Position numbers and translations under genes: made by a program. The notes beneath the pieces were generated by a model that did no database searches, was not told the DNA's origin, and was given only the letters and a program-made list of their open reading frames with translations. A stretch of 64,000 nt of DNA from Mycobacterium paraseoulense (GTDB taxonomy: Bacteria; Actinomycetota; Actinomycetes; Mycobacteriales; Mycobacteriaceae). Shown here one piece after another: positions 35,518-44,814 of the stretch; the first letter of the stretch is position 1; every line of letters begins with the position of its first letter. The stretch is taken from positions 1,054,001-1,118,000 of the forward strand of contig NZ_AP022619.1 of assembly GCF_010731655.1 (NCBI RefSeq), given 5' to 3'.

Positions 35518-37175
35518 TGGTGGGCCGGCAGCACGTGGTCGGCCAGCCTGTCGGTGGACAGGCACAGCGAGCACACATGCGCGTTGTGGGTTTCACAGGC
35601 CGCGACGTCCGGCCGCTCGTAGTCGTGATGGCAAACGTGGCACTTCAATTGCGCCGCTGAGGGATTGCCATACTCGTCATACATGGGCAGCTCGATGCCG
35701 TCGTGGGTGCGACGCAGGTAGTACTTGCCCTTGGTCGCGACCGCCAGGATGGGCGGCATGGCCAACGCGAGGACGACTGCCACCAATGGCGAGTAAGGGC
35801 GCAGCGCCGCACCGAGGCCGCCGAAGAAGGCGATGATCGACAGCCCGGCGGCCAACAGCATCGACCCGAAGCCCACCGGATTGATGGCATACAGCATGCC
35901 GCGCCGAAACTCCGGGGTCTTCGGTGACACCTTGAGCACGTACTTGTTGAAGACGATGTCCGACGCCACGGCCACCACCCATGCCATTCCGCAGTTGGCG
36001 TAGAACCCGAGGATCGTGTTCAGGACGTCGAACATGTCGGCTTCCATCATGATCAATGCAATGACGAGGTTGACGGCGAGGAAGACGACGCGCCCCGGGT
36101 AATGCTTGGTGACTCGGGTGAACGAATTGGTCCACGCCAACGAGCCCGAGTACGCGTTGGTCACGTTGATCTTGATCTGGCTGAGCACCACCAGGACCAC
36201 CGCGAGTGTCAGTGCAAGCCATCCGGGCATGAAGTCGCGGTAGATCAACAGGAATTGGTGCACCGGCTGATTGGCTACCGACGTCGAACCCGAAACTCGA
36301 GCGATCAGATAGACGGCCAGAAACAGGCCGATGATCTGTTTGATGGCGCCGAACACGACCCAGCCGGGTCCCGCGAGCAGCACCCAGGTCCACCAGCTGC
36401 GCGAGTTCGCCGGGGTCCGTGGGGGCATGAAACGCAGATAGTCGATCTGCTCGGCGATCTGTGCGATCAGCGACAGGCAGACGCCCGCCGCCAACAACGT
36501 CGAGCCGATGTTCACGGCGCCGTCGCCGCGGCCGCCGTACCCGAAGAACTGGTGGATGGAGTCCGGGTGGCGCACCACGAGGTAGACGAACGGAACGACC
36601 ATCAGGATCAACCACAGCGGCGTGGTCCAGAGTTGGAGCTGGGACAGCACCTTCATGCCGTAGATCACCAGCGGGAAGATGATCAGCGTCGAGCAGGCAT
36701 ACCCGGCCCAAAGCGGGAGGCGCAGTCCGAGCTTGAGGCCCTGCGCCATGATGGAACCCTCGAGGGCGAAAAAGATGAAGGTGAACGACGCGAAGATCAC
36801 GTTGGTGACGACCGAACCGTAGTAGCCGAAACCGCTACCCCGGGTGATCAGATCCAGGTCGAGGTTGTAGCGCGCCGCGTAATACGCCAACGGCAGCCCG
36901 GTCGCGAAGATCACCAGGGCGAAGATCCCGATACCGCACAGTGCGTTGCCGGTTCCATAAGAGATGCCGACATTGGCGCCGATCGCGAAGTCGGCCAGAT
37001 ACGCGATGCCGCCGAGCGCCGAGATACCAACCACGGCAGTCGACCATCGTCGATAACTGCGCGGTGCGAACCGCAGCGTGTAGTCCTCGAGCGTCTCTTT
37101 GGTGGCCGTCATGGTGTCCAGGTCCACCTCGGCCGCGGACGGATTCTCGATGTCGGATTCGGTTTCCTGCGTCAT
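35514..37175 (-). CDS. NCS1-type purine/cytosine permease with Cys-rich C-terminal tail
   Basis: 553 residues. About 12 membrane helices follow the NCS1 pattern (GFGYYGSVVTNVIFASFTFI, LALTLAVVLVVLSQIKINVT, NAYSGSLAWTNSFTR). The last 45 residues are soluble and hold CHVCHHDYERPDVAAC and HVCSLC, with several His, which looks like a zinc-binding knuckle. ATG 37175 has GAGGGGAGT upstream. It probably takes up nucleobases or related compounds. The tail is not usual for the family. Confidence 0.85.
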   Translation of the reverse strand: MTQETESDIENPSAAEVDLDTMTATKETLEDYTLRFAPRSYRRWSTAVVGISALGGIAYLADFAIGANVGISYGTGNALCGIGIFALVIFATGLPLAYYAARYNLDLDLITRGSGFGYYGSVVTNVIFASFTFIFFALEGSIMAQGLKLGLRLPLWAGYACSTLIIFPLVIYGMKVLSQLQLWTTPLWLILMVVPFVYLVVRHPDSIHQFFGYGGRGDGAVNIGSTLLAAGVCLSLIAQIAEQIDYLRFMPPRTPANSRSWWTWVLLAGPGWVVFGAIKQIIGLFLAVYLIARVSGSTSVANQPVHQFLLIYRDFMPGWLALTLAVVLVVLSQIKINVTNAYSGSLAWTNSFTRVTKHYPGRVVFLAVNLVIALIMMEADMFDVLNTILGFYANCGMAWVVAVASDIVFNKYVLKVSPKTPEFRRGMLYAINPVGFGSMLLAAGLSIIAFFGGLGAALRPYSPLVAVVLALAMPPILAVATKGKYYLRRTHDGIELPMYDEYGNPSAAQLKCHVCHHDYERPDVAACETHNAHVCSLCLSTDRLADHVLPAHH

Positions 37176-37359
37176 GCCCACTCCCCTCGCCCACAAGTCC
37201 CGCCGAAGATAGCCGACCCGGGTTGCGACAAAGTGACGCCCGGCATCGTCGGAACCGCCTCGCCGAGACGCTGGACGCGCCCAAGGCAGCACGGTCGGTT
37301 CGCTAAACGACTTACGACCCCTTCATTGGGGCCGTAGTGCCCTGGGCGGGCGAGTACCC

Positions 37360-37378
37360 GGGGAGAAAACGTTTCCCC
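37360..37378. promoter_or_regulatory. Imperfect dyad upstream of the 101-residue gene
   Basis: GGGGAGAAAACGTTTCCCC has an AAACGTTT core with GGGGA/TCCCC flanks, interrupted by one base. It lies 68 bases before ATG 37447. TAGGCT (37408-37413) is a possible -10 between the two. Confidence 0.35.
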
Positions 37379-37446
37379 AAGGCTCGGATTCCTTGAACAG
37401 TTGAGCCTAGGCTACGAGGAGATACCCTCGCTAAGGGAGTACACAA

Positions 37447-37752
37447 ATGTCACACGCCACCCTCCGCACCACCCACGTCCCTCAGCACCGCGCCCAGGAT
37501 GCCCAGCTTTTGAAGGAATCCGGGGTACACAAGCTCGTCGTCACAGACCGCGACGGCAACTGCTTGGCGTTCCTGTTGGCTTGGGAAAGCTTCGACTACG
37601 ACGCCGAGACGGATACCTATGTGTGCGTCGCCGACAACGATGGCAGAGAGCTGATGACCGTGTACACCGCCGGCGAGATCAAGCCGGCAGCCAAGGCGAA
37701 CACGTATGTCGTCACCGCGCCGGACAGGTTAATTGGGCCCAGCGCGCTCTAG
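37447..37752 (+). CDS. Conserved-type hypothetical protein, cytoplasmic
   Basis: 101 residues without signal or membrane segment. Its sequence alternates acidic and hydrophobic residues (HKLVVTDRDGNCLAFLLAWE, FDYDAETDTYVCVADNDGRE, LMTVYTAGEIKPAAKAN), suggesting a small beta-rich fold. ATG 37447 has AAGGGAGT upstream. I recognise no family. It stands alone with its own leader and dyad. Confidence 0.65.
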   Translation: MSHATLRTTHVPQHRAQDAQLLKESGVHKLVVTDRDGNCLAFLLAWESFDYDAETDTYVCVADNDGRELMTVYTAGEIKPAAKANTYVVTAPDRLIGPSAL

Positions 37753-37937
37753 CCTCCGCTGACCGACGGACCGCGTGCCGGCAGCGGGTTCCACCGCGCT
37801 TTTTTGGCGGGTGGCAGAATTTTCGCTGACCTGATTGCCTAAGAGCATCACCCGCGTCGCACAGCCGGGCGGGTGGCGGCGCACAAAGACTATCGCCCCG
37901 TAGGCACAGCCGCGCGGGTCCTTGACATCGCGAAACT

Positions 37938-37959
37938 TATGATAGACCGTTCGTACGGT
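37938..37959. promoter_or_regulatory. tetR promoter and ACCGT-N4-ACGGT operator
   Basis: TATGAT (37938-37943) is a good -10. Just after it, ACCGT (37946-37950), four bases, ACGGT (37955-37959) forms a dyad at the transcript start. The right half, TACGGTTA, also occurs in the mce promoter. Confidence 0.5.
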
Positions 37960-37981
37960 TAGTTTGACCCGAAGGTGGAAG

Positions 37982-38650
37982 ATGCCCCGACCCGGGAGAC
38001 GTGGCGAAATTTTCGACGCGTTCGTCCGCTATGTCGCCGAACGCGGCTACGAGAGAACGAATATGGGCGACATCGCCGACGAGCTCGGCATGTCGAAGGG
38101 CACCATCGTTCACCACTTCGGGACCAAGGCGCAAATGTTGCGCGAGCTTGAAGAGAGCCACCTCGTCCGCCAACTCGATGCGCTGCAGATGATATGGGCT
38201 CGTCTGTCCGCGCCGCACGAACGCATCGCCGCGATCATCTACGCCTCCGCACTGCTGCAGGTGGTCGCCCGCGACGCGACGGTGGCTAGCCAGCGCGAGG
38301 TGGTTCAGTTGTTCGATGACCCGGCGATGCAGCAGGTGCGCAAGTTGCGTAATCGGCTGCAAGCCTTGGCGGTTGACGAGATCCGTAGCGGAATCGAGAG
38401 CGGCGTGTTCCGAAACGTCGACGTCGAACTGGCGGCGCTGCAGTTGTGGGGATCGCTGCAGTGGATGTGGGTGTGGTTCGATCCCAGCGGCTCCCGGACG
38501 CCCGAACAAGTCGGGGCCGCATTCGTCGACGTGTTCCTCGGCGGGCTGCTGCTCGACCGACTGGGGCTCGGCAAGTGGGCGGACCCGTCGGCGGGCGTCG
38601 TCTCCGTGGTGCGCGACTGCCTTGCCGCGGCCACCAGCCCGGCTGGTTGA
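37982..38650 (+). CDS. TetR family regulator upstream of the mce operon
   Basis: 222 residues. EIFDAFVRYVAERGYERTNM then GDIADELGMSKGTIVHHFGT is a TetR helix-turn-helix. The C-terminal part (ALQLWGSLQWMWVWFDPSGS) is aromatic-rich, fitting a hydrophobic ligand such as a lipid or steroid acyl-CoA. ATG 37982 with GAAGGTGGAAG is used. It probably regulates itself and the yrbE-mce genes 590 bases downstream. Confidence 0.9.
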   Translation: MPRPGRRGEIFDAFVRYVAERGYERTNMGDIADELGMSKGTIVHHFGTKAQMLRELEESHLVRQLDALQMIWARLSAPHERIAAIIYASALLQVVARDATVASQREVVQLFDDPAMQQVRKLRNRLQALAVDEIRSGIESGVFRNVDVELAALQLWGSLQWMWVWFDPSGSRTPEQVGAAFVDVFLGGLLLDRLGLGKWADPSAGVVSVVRDCLAAATSPAG

Positions 38651-39239
38651 CCGCACTGCCTTAACTTCGTTGCACAGCAGCGCATTTGGCTTCGATCAGT
38701 TCCCTGCCTGACGTGTTCAGCCGGCCCTCGCAGGCCGAAGCCGCGCGCCAAAGCGCCGTAGCCGTCACTGTACGGCCGGTCGGTTTTCTGCGCTGATGTT
38801 TCCAGTCGCCTGCAGGTCGGAGATGGTCTCGGCCCATCGGGCGAAAGCCGAAAATGCCTGGTAATTGTGCGAACAACGTTATCGGAGCGCGAGGCGATGC
38901 CCGGGACATGCGGTGGTGCGATCACACGCTGGCGTGGCGTTATTGACTGACCGTACGGTTAATGCGATAGTGGCTGCGTGGCGAGGGTGGCATGGAGCTG
39001 AGAACACGGTCCCGGAGTGCCGGTCGGGGGGATCACCTGGTCGACGGGCGTCGGAAACGAGGTGATGCGGCACGCCGCGGGGGTCACCGCACATCGCCGC
39101 AGCGAAGCCGTCCGAGAACAAATCCAGAGCCGTTCCCACTCTCTTCGGGTTCGGAACACTCGGCAGCGCAGTGCTTTTCGAGGTTTATTCGTCGGACGAG
39201 CCGGCCTGCGAATCGGCGATCACGTGAGGGACGGCGCGG
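38651..39239. other. Intergenic region with mce promoter and long leader
   Basis: No supported gene is visible. The mce promoter lies at 38943-38971, which leaves a leader of about 260 bases before yrbE. The 38992-39243 frame inside it ends in an ATGA overlap with yrbE but codes for a low-complexity Arg/Ser-rich peptide, so I do not call it. Confidence 0.4.
38943..38971 (+). promoter_or_regulatory. Promoter of the yrbE-mce operon with embedded operator
   Basis: TTGACT (38943-38948), 17 bp, GATAGT (38966-38971) is a good sigma-A-type promoter. The spacer holds the perfect palindrome ACCGTACGGT (38950-38959), so a bound repressor would sit between the two boxes. The half-sites match those before the tetR gene. 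Confidence 0.6.
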
Positions 39240-40034
39240 ATGACTACCTCGCACATGGTTGCCAGCAAGGTGGGCAGCAGAATCCGGCCCGGCACGGAAG
39301 TGGCCGGCGGATTCTTCCGGATGTGCGTGCTGACGGGCAAAGCGCTGAGGCAGCCGTTCGAGTGGCGCGAGTTCATCTGGAACGGCTGGTTTCTCATGCG
39401 GGTGTCGCTGCTGCCCACCATCGCGGTGTCCATCCCGGAAACCGTGCTGCTCATCTTCACACTCAACCTCCTGCTGGCCGAGATCGGCGCCGCCGACGTC
39501 TCCGGTGCCGGCGCGGCGATCGGCGCGGTCACCCAGCTCGGCCCGATCGTGACGGTGCTGGTGGTCGCCGGCGCGGGCGGTACGGCCATCTGCGCGGACC
39601 TCGGCGCGCGAACCATCCGCGAGGAAATCGATGCGCTCGAGGTGCTCGGCATCGACCCGATCCACCGGCTGGTGTTGCCCCGTGTCGTCGCCTCGACACT
39701 CGTCGCGATCCTGCTCAACGGCCTCGTCGTCGCCGTCGGTCTGGGGGGTGGCTACCTGTTCAGCGTGTATCTGCAGAACGTCTCGAGCGGCGCCTACCTC
39801 TCCACGTTGACGGCGCTCACCGGCTTGCCCGAGGTGGTGATCGCGTTCATCAAGGCCGCGACGTTCGGCCTGATCGCCGGCCTGGTCGGCTGTTACCGGG
39901 GGTTGATCGTCCGCGGCGGATCCAAAGGTTTGGGCACCGCCGTCAACGAGACCGTGGTGCTGTGCTTCATCGCGCTGTTCGCGGTGAACGCCGCGCTGAC
40001 CACCATCGGTGTCCGCTTCGGGACGGGACGTTGA
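39240..40034 (+). CDS. YrbEA, MlaE-type permease of an Mce importer
   Basis: 264 residues with five to six helices and the MlaE pattern (VSIPETVLLIFTLNLLLAEI, ARTIREEIDALEVLGIDPIH, LVLPRVVASTLVAILLNGLV). ATG 39240 has GAGGGA upstream. YrbE proteins form the inner-membrane channel of Mce lipid importers, with MceG as ATPase encoded elsewhere. It is the first gene of an eight-gene operon. Confidence 0.93.
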   Translation: MTTSHMVASKVGSRIRPGTEVAGGFFRMCVLTGKALRQPFEWREFIWNGWFLMRVSLLPTIAVSIPETVLLIFTLNLLLAEIGAADVSGAGAAIGAVTQLGPIVTVLVVAGAGGTAICADLGARTIREEIDALEVLGIDPIHRLVLPRVVASTLVAILLNGLVVAVGLGGGYLFSVYLQNVSSGAYLSTLTALTGLPEVVIAFIKAATFGLIAGLVGCYRGLIVRGGSKGLGTAVNETVVLCFIALFAVNAALTTIGVRFGTGR

Positions 40035-40035
40035 C

Positions 40036-40908
40036 ATGACCGCAGCTACCGGGGTTCCCGCACGCCATCTCCACTTCCCGCGGGCCGCCCTCAGCCGATA
40101 CGGCGAAGCGCCCGACCGGGTGCTGGTCGAGATCGGGCAAATGGTCTGGTTCGCCCTGACCGCAGTCGGGCAGATCCCCTTCGCCCTGCACCGTTACCGC
40201 AGGGAGCTGTTGAGGATGGTCGCCCAGATGGGAATGGGCACCGGCGCGATGGCCGTGGTAGGTGGCACCGCGGCCATCGTCGGCTTTATCACCCTGTCCG
40301 CGGGCTCACTGGTCGCCATCCAGGGCTACGCGACGCTGGGCAATATCGGCGTGGAGGCCTTCACGGGATTTCTGGCCGCACTGGTCAACGTGCGATTTGT
40401 GGCGCCCGTGGCCGCCGGCCAGGCGCTGGCCGCCACCGTCGGCGCGGGTGCCACCGCCGAATTGGGCGCGATGCGCATCAGCGAGGAGGTCGACGCGCTG
40501 GAGGTGATGAGTATCCGGTCGGTCGCCTACCTGGCGTCGACCCGGGTCGTGGCCGGTCTGATCGTCATCATCCCGCTCTACGGGCTGGCGATGACCATGG
40601 CCTTCCTGTCCCAGCAGGTCACCACGGTCTTCTTCTACGGCCAGTCCCTCGGCACGTACAACCATTACTTCCACACCTTCCTGCGCCTGAACGACGTGGC
40701 CTGGTCGTTCGCAGAGGTGATCCTGGTTGCCGTGGTCGTGATGACCACCCACTGCTACTACGGCTACACGGCCACCGGCGGGCCGGTCGGCGTTGGCGAA
40801 GCGGTCGGCCGGTCGATGCGCCTGTCCTTGATCACGATCGTCGTGGTGGTCGTGCTGACCGCGATGGCCGTGTACGGCAAAACACCGAACTTCAACCTCA
40901 CCGTGTAG
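40036..40908 (+). CDS. YrbEB, MlaE-type permease of an Mce importer
   Basis: 290 residues. It has the same MlaE fold with GMGTGAMAVVGGTAAIVGFI, AELGAMRISEEVDALEVMSI and YLASTRVVAGLIVIIPLYGL. ATG 40036 follows the YrbEA stop by one base, so the two subunits are probably made together. A 45-residue N-terminal extension precedes the first helix. Confidence 0.93.
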   Translation: MTAATGVPARHLHFPRAALSRYGEAPDRVLVEIGQMVWFALTAVGQIPFALHRYRRELLRMVAQMGMGTGAMAVVGGTAAIVGFITLSAGSLVAIQGYATLGNIGVEAFTGFLAALVNVRFVAPVAAGQALAATVGAGATAELGAMRISEEVDALEVMSIRSVAYLASTRVVAGLIVIIPLYGLAMTMAFLSQQVTTVFFYGQSLGTYNHYFHTFLRLNDVAWSFAEVILVAVVVMTTHCYYGYTATGGPVGVGEAVGRSMRLSLITIVVVVVLTAMAVYGKTPNFNLTV

Positions 40909-40913
40909 CCGCC

Positions 40914-42221
40914 ATGACGACCCCCGTGAAGCAGAACCCGCAGCGCATCCCGCCGTACCGGACGGCGGCGTTGGTGTTCTTGATGGTCGCTGCGGCGGTG
41001 TTGGGGTTCGTGTGGTTGCAGTTTCGCGGCGAGCTCACGCCGACGACACATTTGACCATGTTGGCTCCCCGGGCCGGTTTGGTGATGGACCCGGGGTCGA
41101 AGGTCACCTACAACGGCGTGGAAATCGGCCGGGTGGCCACCATCTCGGAGGTCGAGCGCGACGGATCACCGGCGGCCAAGTTCGTCTTGAACGTGAATCC
41201 GAAGTACATCGACTTCATTCCGGCCAACGTGGATGCCAACATCAGGGCAACCACCGTCTTCGGCAACAAGTACGTGTCGTTGACTTCGCCCAAAAATCCG
41301 GCACCGCAACCCATTACGCCACAGCACGTGATCGATGCGAGATCGGTGACGACCGAGTTCAATACGCTGTTCGAGACGCTCACCTCGATCACGGAGAAGA
41401 TCGATCCGGTCAAGCTGAACCTGACGCTGGCCGCGGCGGCGCAGGCGCTGACCGGGTTGGGCGACAAATTCGGGCAGTCGATCGTCAACGCCAACGCCAT
41501 CCTCGACGACATCAATCCGCAGATGCCGCAGATCCGGCATGACATTCAGCGGCTGGCGGACCTGGGCGACGTCTACGCCAAGGCCGCGCCGGATCTGCTC
41601 GACTCGCTCAACAACGCGGTGATTACCGCGCGCACGGTGCACCGGCAGGAAAGCGACCTGGATGCGGCGTTGTTGGCCGCGGCCGGGTTGGGCAACACCG
41701 GCGCAGACATCTTCGCCCGCGGCGGGCCCTACCTGCAGCGTGGGGCCGCCGATCTGGTGCCCACCGCCCAGCTGCTGGACACCTACAGCCCCGAGTTCTT
41801 CTGCACCATCCGCAACTACTACGACGAGGAACCGGCGGCGTACGCGACGACCGGCGGCGGCAACGGCTACGCCTTGAAAACCATGACCGAGCTGACGTCG
41901 GGCTTGGGAGGCATCCTGACGCTCCCGGGGCTGGCCGGCACCGCGGCCACCATGGGCCTCCTCGGGCTGGCCGGGCTGGTCGGCGGCGCACCGAATCCCT
42001 TTGTGTACCCGGACAATCTGCCGCGGGTGAACGCCCACGGCGGTCCGGGGGGTGCGCCGGGTTGCTGGCAGACCATCACCCATGACCTGTGGCCGGCGCC
42101 GAGTCTGGTGGTAGACACCGGCGCCAGCCTCGCGCCGTACAACCACCTAGAAACCGGCTCACCGTACGCAATCGAGTACGTGTGGGGCCGCCAGGTCGGG
42201 GACAACACGATCAACCCATGA
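40914..42221 (+). CDS. MceA family protein
   Basis: 435 residues. An N-terminal anchor (ALVFLMVAAAVLGFVWLQ) is followed by the Mce/MlaD domain (GLVMDPGSKVTYNGVEIGRV, YIDFIPANVDANIRATTVFG) and a long helical region to about residue 290. Mce proteins form a periplasmic tube that carries lipids or sterols to YrbE. It starts five bases after yrbEB. Confidence 0.93.
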   Translation: MTTPVKQNPQRIPPYRTAALVFLMVAAAVLGFVWLQFRGELTPTTHLTMLAPRAGLVMDPGSKVTYNGVEIGRVATISEVERDGSPAAKFVLNVNPKYIDFIPANVDANIRATTVFGNKYVSLTSPKNPAPQPITPQHVIDARSVTTEFNTLFETLTSITEKIDPVKLNLTLAAAAQALTGLGDKFGQSIVNANAILDDINPQMPQIRHDIQRLADLGDVYAKAAPDLLDSLNNAVITARTVHRQESDLDAALLAAAGLGNTGADIFARGGPYLQRGAADLVPTAQLLDTYSPEFFCTIRNYYDEEPAAYATTGGGNGYALKTMTELTSGLGGILTLPGLAGTAATMGLLGLAGLVGGAPNPFVYPDNLPRVNAHGGPGGAPGCWQTITHDLWPAPSLVVDTGASLAPYNHLETGSPYAIEYVWGRQVGDNTINP

Positions 42222-43258
42222 AAATCACCGGCTCCGCTATCAAACTCGGCATCGTCTCGCTGGTGCTGCTGCTGATCACCATGTCGATCGTCGTGGTGTT
42301 CGCGCAAATGCGATTCAACAGCACCAACAGCTATCACGCGGAGTTCAAGAATGCCACCGGGCTGAAGAACGGCCAGTTCGTCCGCGCGGCCGGGGTGGAG
42401 GTCGGCAAGGTCAAAGCGGTGCGGCTGATCGAAGGGGGGCAGCGGGTCCGGGTGGACTTCGACGTCGACCGCTCGATACCGCTCTACCAGTCGACGACGG
42501 CGCAGATCCGCTACCTCAACCTGTTCGCCGACCGCTACCTCGAACTCAAACGCGGCGACGGTGAGGGCTCTGACCGGGTCCTGCCGCCCGGCGGCTGGAT
42601 CCCGCTGTCCCGAACTTCACCGGCGCTGGATCTCGACGCCCTGATCGGTGGTTTCAAGCCGCTGTTCCGGGCGCTCGATCCGGAAAAGGTCAACACCATC
42701 GCGTCGGCCATCATCACGGTGTTCCAGGGTCAGGGCGGCACGATCAACGACATCCTCGACCAGACCGCGCAGCTGACCGCGCACATCGCTGAACGCGACC
42801 AGGCGATCGGCGAGGTGATCAAGAACCTCAACACGGTGCTGGACACCACGGTTCGGCATCGCAAGGAGTTCGACCAGACCGTCGACAACTTCGAAAGATT
42901 GATCACCGGGCTGCAAAATCACGCCGACCCGCTGGCCGCCGGCACCGCGAACATCAGCAACGCCGCCGGAACGGTGGCCGACCTCTTGGCGGACAACCGC
43001 GCGCTGATCCACAAGGCGATCAACTACCTGCAGGCTCTTCAGCAACCGCTCGTCGACCAACGCGACCAACTCGGCGATCTGATCCACAAGACGCCGACGG
43101 CGCTCAACCTGATCGGGCGCAGCATCGGGCTCTACGGGGACTGGGTCAATTTCTACGTCTGCGACCTGACCATCAAGTGGAACGGACTGCAGGCCGGAGG
43201 CCCAGTGCGCACGGTCCGGCTCTGGCAGCAGCCCACCGGCAGGTGCACGCCGCAATGA
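42218..43258 (+). CDS. MceB family protein
   Basis: 346 residues. It has an N-terminal anchor (LGIVSLVLLLITMSIVVVFA), the MlaD domain (FKNATGLKNGQFVRAAGVEV, GKVKAVRLIEGG), then long helices (DILDQTAQLTAHIAERDQAI, RKEFDQTVDNFERLITGLQN). ATG 42218 overlaps the mceA stop (ATGA), so translation is coupled. Confidence 0.92.
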   Translation: MKITGSAIKLGIVSLVLLLITMSIVVVFAQMRFNSTNSYHAEFKNATGLKNGQFVRAAGVEVGKVKAVRLIEGGQRVRVDFDVDRSIPLYQSTTAQIRYLNLFADRYLELKRGDGEGSDRVLPPGGWIPLSRTSPALDLDALIGGFKPLFRALDPEKVNTIASAIITVFQGQGGTINDILDQTAQLTAHIAERDQAIGEVIKNLNTVLDTTVRHRKEFDQTVDNFERLITGLQNHADPLAAGTANISNAAGTVADLLADNRALIHKAINYLQALQQPLVDQRDQLGDLIHKTPTALNLIGRSIGLYGDWVNFYVCDLTIKWNGLQAGGPVRTVRLWQQPTGRCTPQ

Positions 43259-44814
43259 GGACGCTGACGGAATTCAACCGCAACCGGGTCGGGCTCATGG
43301 GCATCACGGTGCTGGTGCTCGTGGTCGCCGTTGGGCAGAGCTTCACCAGTATCCCGATGATGTTCGCCAGCCCGAGCTACTACGGCCAGTTCACCGACAC
43401 CGGTCAACTCAACAAGGGCGACAAGGTGCGCATCTCCGGCGTCAACGTCGGCAAGGTGGAGGGGTTCGAGATCGACGGCGACCACGTCCGAATCAAATTC
43501 TCCGTGGGCGGCAACACCATCGGCACCGAGAGCCGGCTCGCGATCAAGACCGACACCATCCTCGGCAAGAAGGTGCTCGAGATCGAGCCGCGGGGAACCA
43601 AGAAGTTGCGACCCGGTGATGTGTTGCCACTGGCCCAAAGCACCACCCCCTATCAGCTGTACGACGCGGCCTTCGACGTCACCAAGGCCGCCACCGGCTG
43701 GGACATCGACACCGTCAAGCAGTCGCTGAATGTCTTGTCGCAGACCGTCGATCAGACCTACCCCCATCTGAGTGCCGCGCTCGACGGGCTCACGAAATTC
43801 TCCGACAGCATCGGTAAGCGCGACGAACAGATCAAGCATCTACTCGCCCAGGCCCACCAAGTGGCCAGTGTGCTCGGTGATCGCAGCGAACAGATCAACC
43901 GGTTGCTGGTCAACACGAAGACGCTGCTGGCCGCGTTCAACGCGCGTGGCCGCGCCATCGGCACCCTGCTGCAGAACATTTCGGCTTTCTCGGCCGAAGT
44001 GCAGGGGTTCATCAATGACAACCCGAACCTCAATCCCGTGCTGGAGCAGTTGCGGGCGATCAGTGACGTGCTGGTGGCGCGCAAAGACGACCTGGCTCAG
44101 ACCCTCACGTACGTCAGCCAGTTCGCCGCATCGCTCGGGGAATCCGTCGCGTCGGGGCCGTACTTCAAGATCGTCCTGTCCAACCTGCTGCCGTATTGGA
44201 TCTTGCAGCCATTCGTCGACGCCGCCTTCAAGAAGCGCGGCATCGACCCGGAAGACTTCTGGCGCAGCGCCGGCCTTCCCGAGTTCCGCTGGCCCGACCC
44301 GAACGGCACCCGATTCCCCAACGGGGCACCGCCGCCCGCACCTCCGGTGCTGGAAGGGACCCCGGATCATCCGGGACCCGCCGTCCCGCCGGGAACAGCG
44401 TGTTCGTACACACCACCGGCCGACGCGCTGCCACGGCCGGGGAATCCGCTGCCCTGCGCGGGCGTAGGCGTCGGCCCGTTCGGCGGCAGTTTCCCGGCAC
44501 CGATCGACGTCGCCGCTTCGCCGCCGAACCCGAACGGCCTGCCACCGACACCGGGAATCCCCATCGCCGGGCGGCCCGGCGACCCGCCACCGGACGTCCC
44601 GGGCATACCGGTGCCGCTTCCCGCCCAGGCACCGCCGGGCGCACGCACCGAAAATCTGCAACCCGCGGGCCCCACGCCGCCACCGTCGACGTTCGCACCC
44701 GGGCTGCCTCCGGGGCCCCCCGCGCCGCCGGGACCGGGACAGCAGTTGCCGGCACCGTTCATCAATCCCGGCGGCACGGGAGGTAGCGGCATCACGGGAG
44801 GTAGCCAGAATTGA
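43255..44814 (+). CDS. MceC family protein with long Pro-rich tail
   Basis: 519 residues. Its order is an anchor (GLMGITVLVLVVAVGQSF), the MlaD domain (FTDTGQLNKGDKVRISGVNV, GKVEGFEIDGDHVRIKF), helices to about 345, then about 160 residues rich in Pro and Gly (for example PGPPAPPGPGQQLPAPFINP). ATG 43255 overlaps mceB (ATGA). The tail may reach into the cell wall. Confidence 0.92.
   Translation: MRTLTEFNRNRVGLMGITVLVLVVAVGQSFTSIPMMFASPSYYGQFTDTGQLNKGDKVRISGVNVGKVEGFEIDGDHVRIKFSVGGNTIGTESRLAIKTDTILGKKVLEIEPRGTKKLRPGDVLPLAQSTTPYQLYDAAFDVTKAATGWDIDTVKQSLNVLSQTVDQTYPHLSAALDGLTKFSDSIGKRDEQIKHLLAQAHQVASVLGDRSEQINRLLVNTKTLLAAFNARGRAIGTLLQNISAFSAEVQGFINDNPNLNPVLEQLRAISDVLVARKDDLAQTLTYVSQFAASLGESVASGPYFKIVLSNLLPYWILQPFVDAAFKKRGIDPEDFWRSAGLPEFRWPDPNGTRFPNGAPPPAPPVLEGTPDHPGPAVPPGTACSYTPPADALPRPGNPLPCAGVGVGPFGGSFPAPIDVAASPPNPNGLPPTPGIPIAGRPGDPPPDVPGIPVPLPAQAPPGARTENLQPAGPTPPPSTFAPGLPPGPPAPPGPGQQLPAPFINPGGTGGSGITGGSQN

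Noticed and set aside
36102..37337. Long plus-strand frame opposite the NCS1 permease
   Set aside because: It is a mirror frame of the clearly coding permease, with a biased Gln/His/Arg-rich composition and no recognisable domain.
37791..37814. CCACC...GGTGG hairpin with T6, considered as a terminator
   Set aside because: The T run lies in the loop rather than after the stem, and the stem is imperfect, so it does not fit a Rho-independent terminator.
38761..38800. GTACGGCCGGTCGG as a third TetR site
   Set aside because: It shares only a few bases with the other two sites and is not a dyad of the same form.
38992..39243. Frame ending in an ATGA overlap with yrbEA
   Set aside because: It codes for an Arg/Ser/Gly-rich low-complexity peptide typical of a non-coding frame in GC-rich DNA, so the overlap is probably chance.
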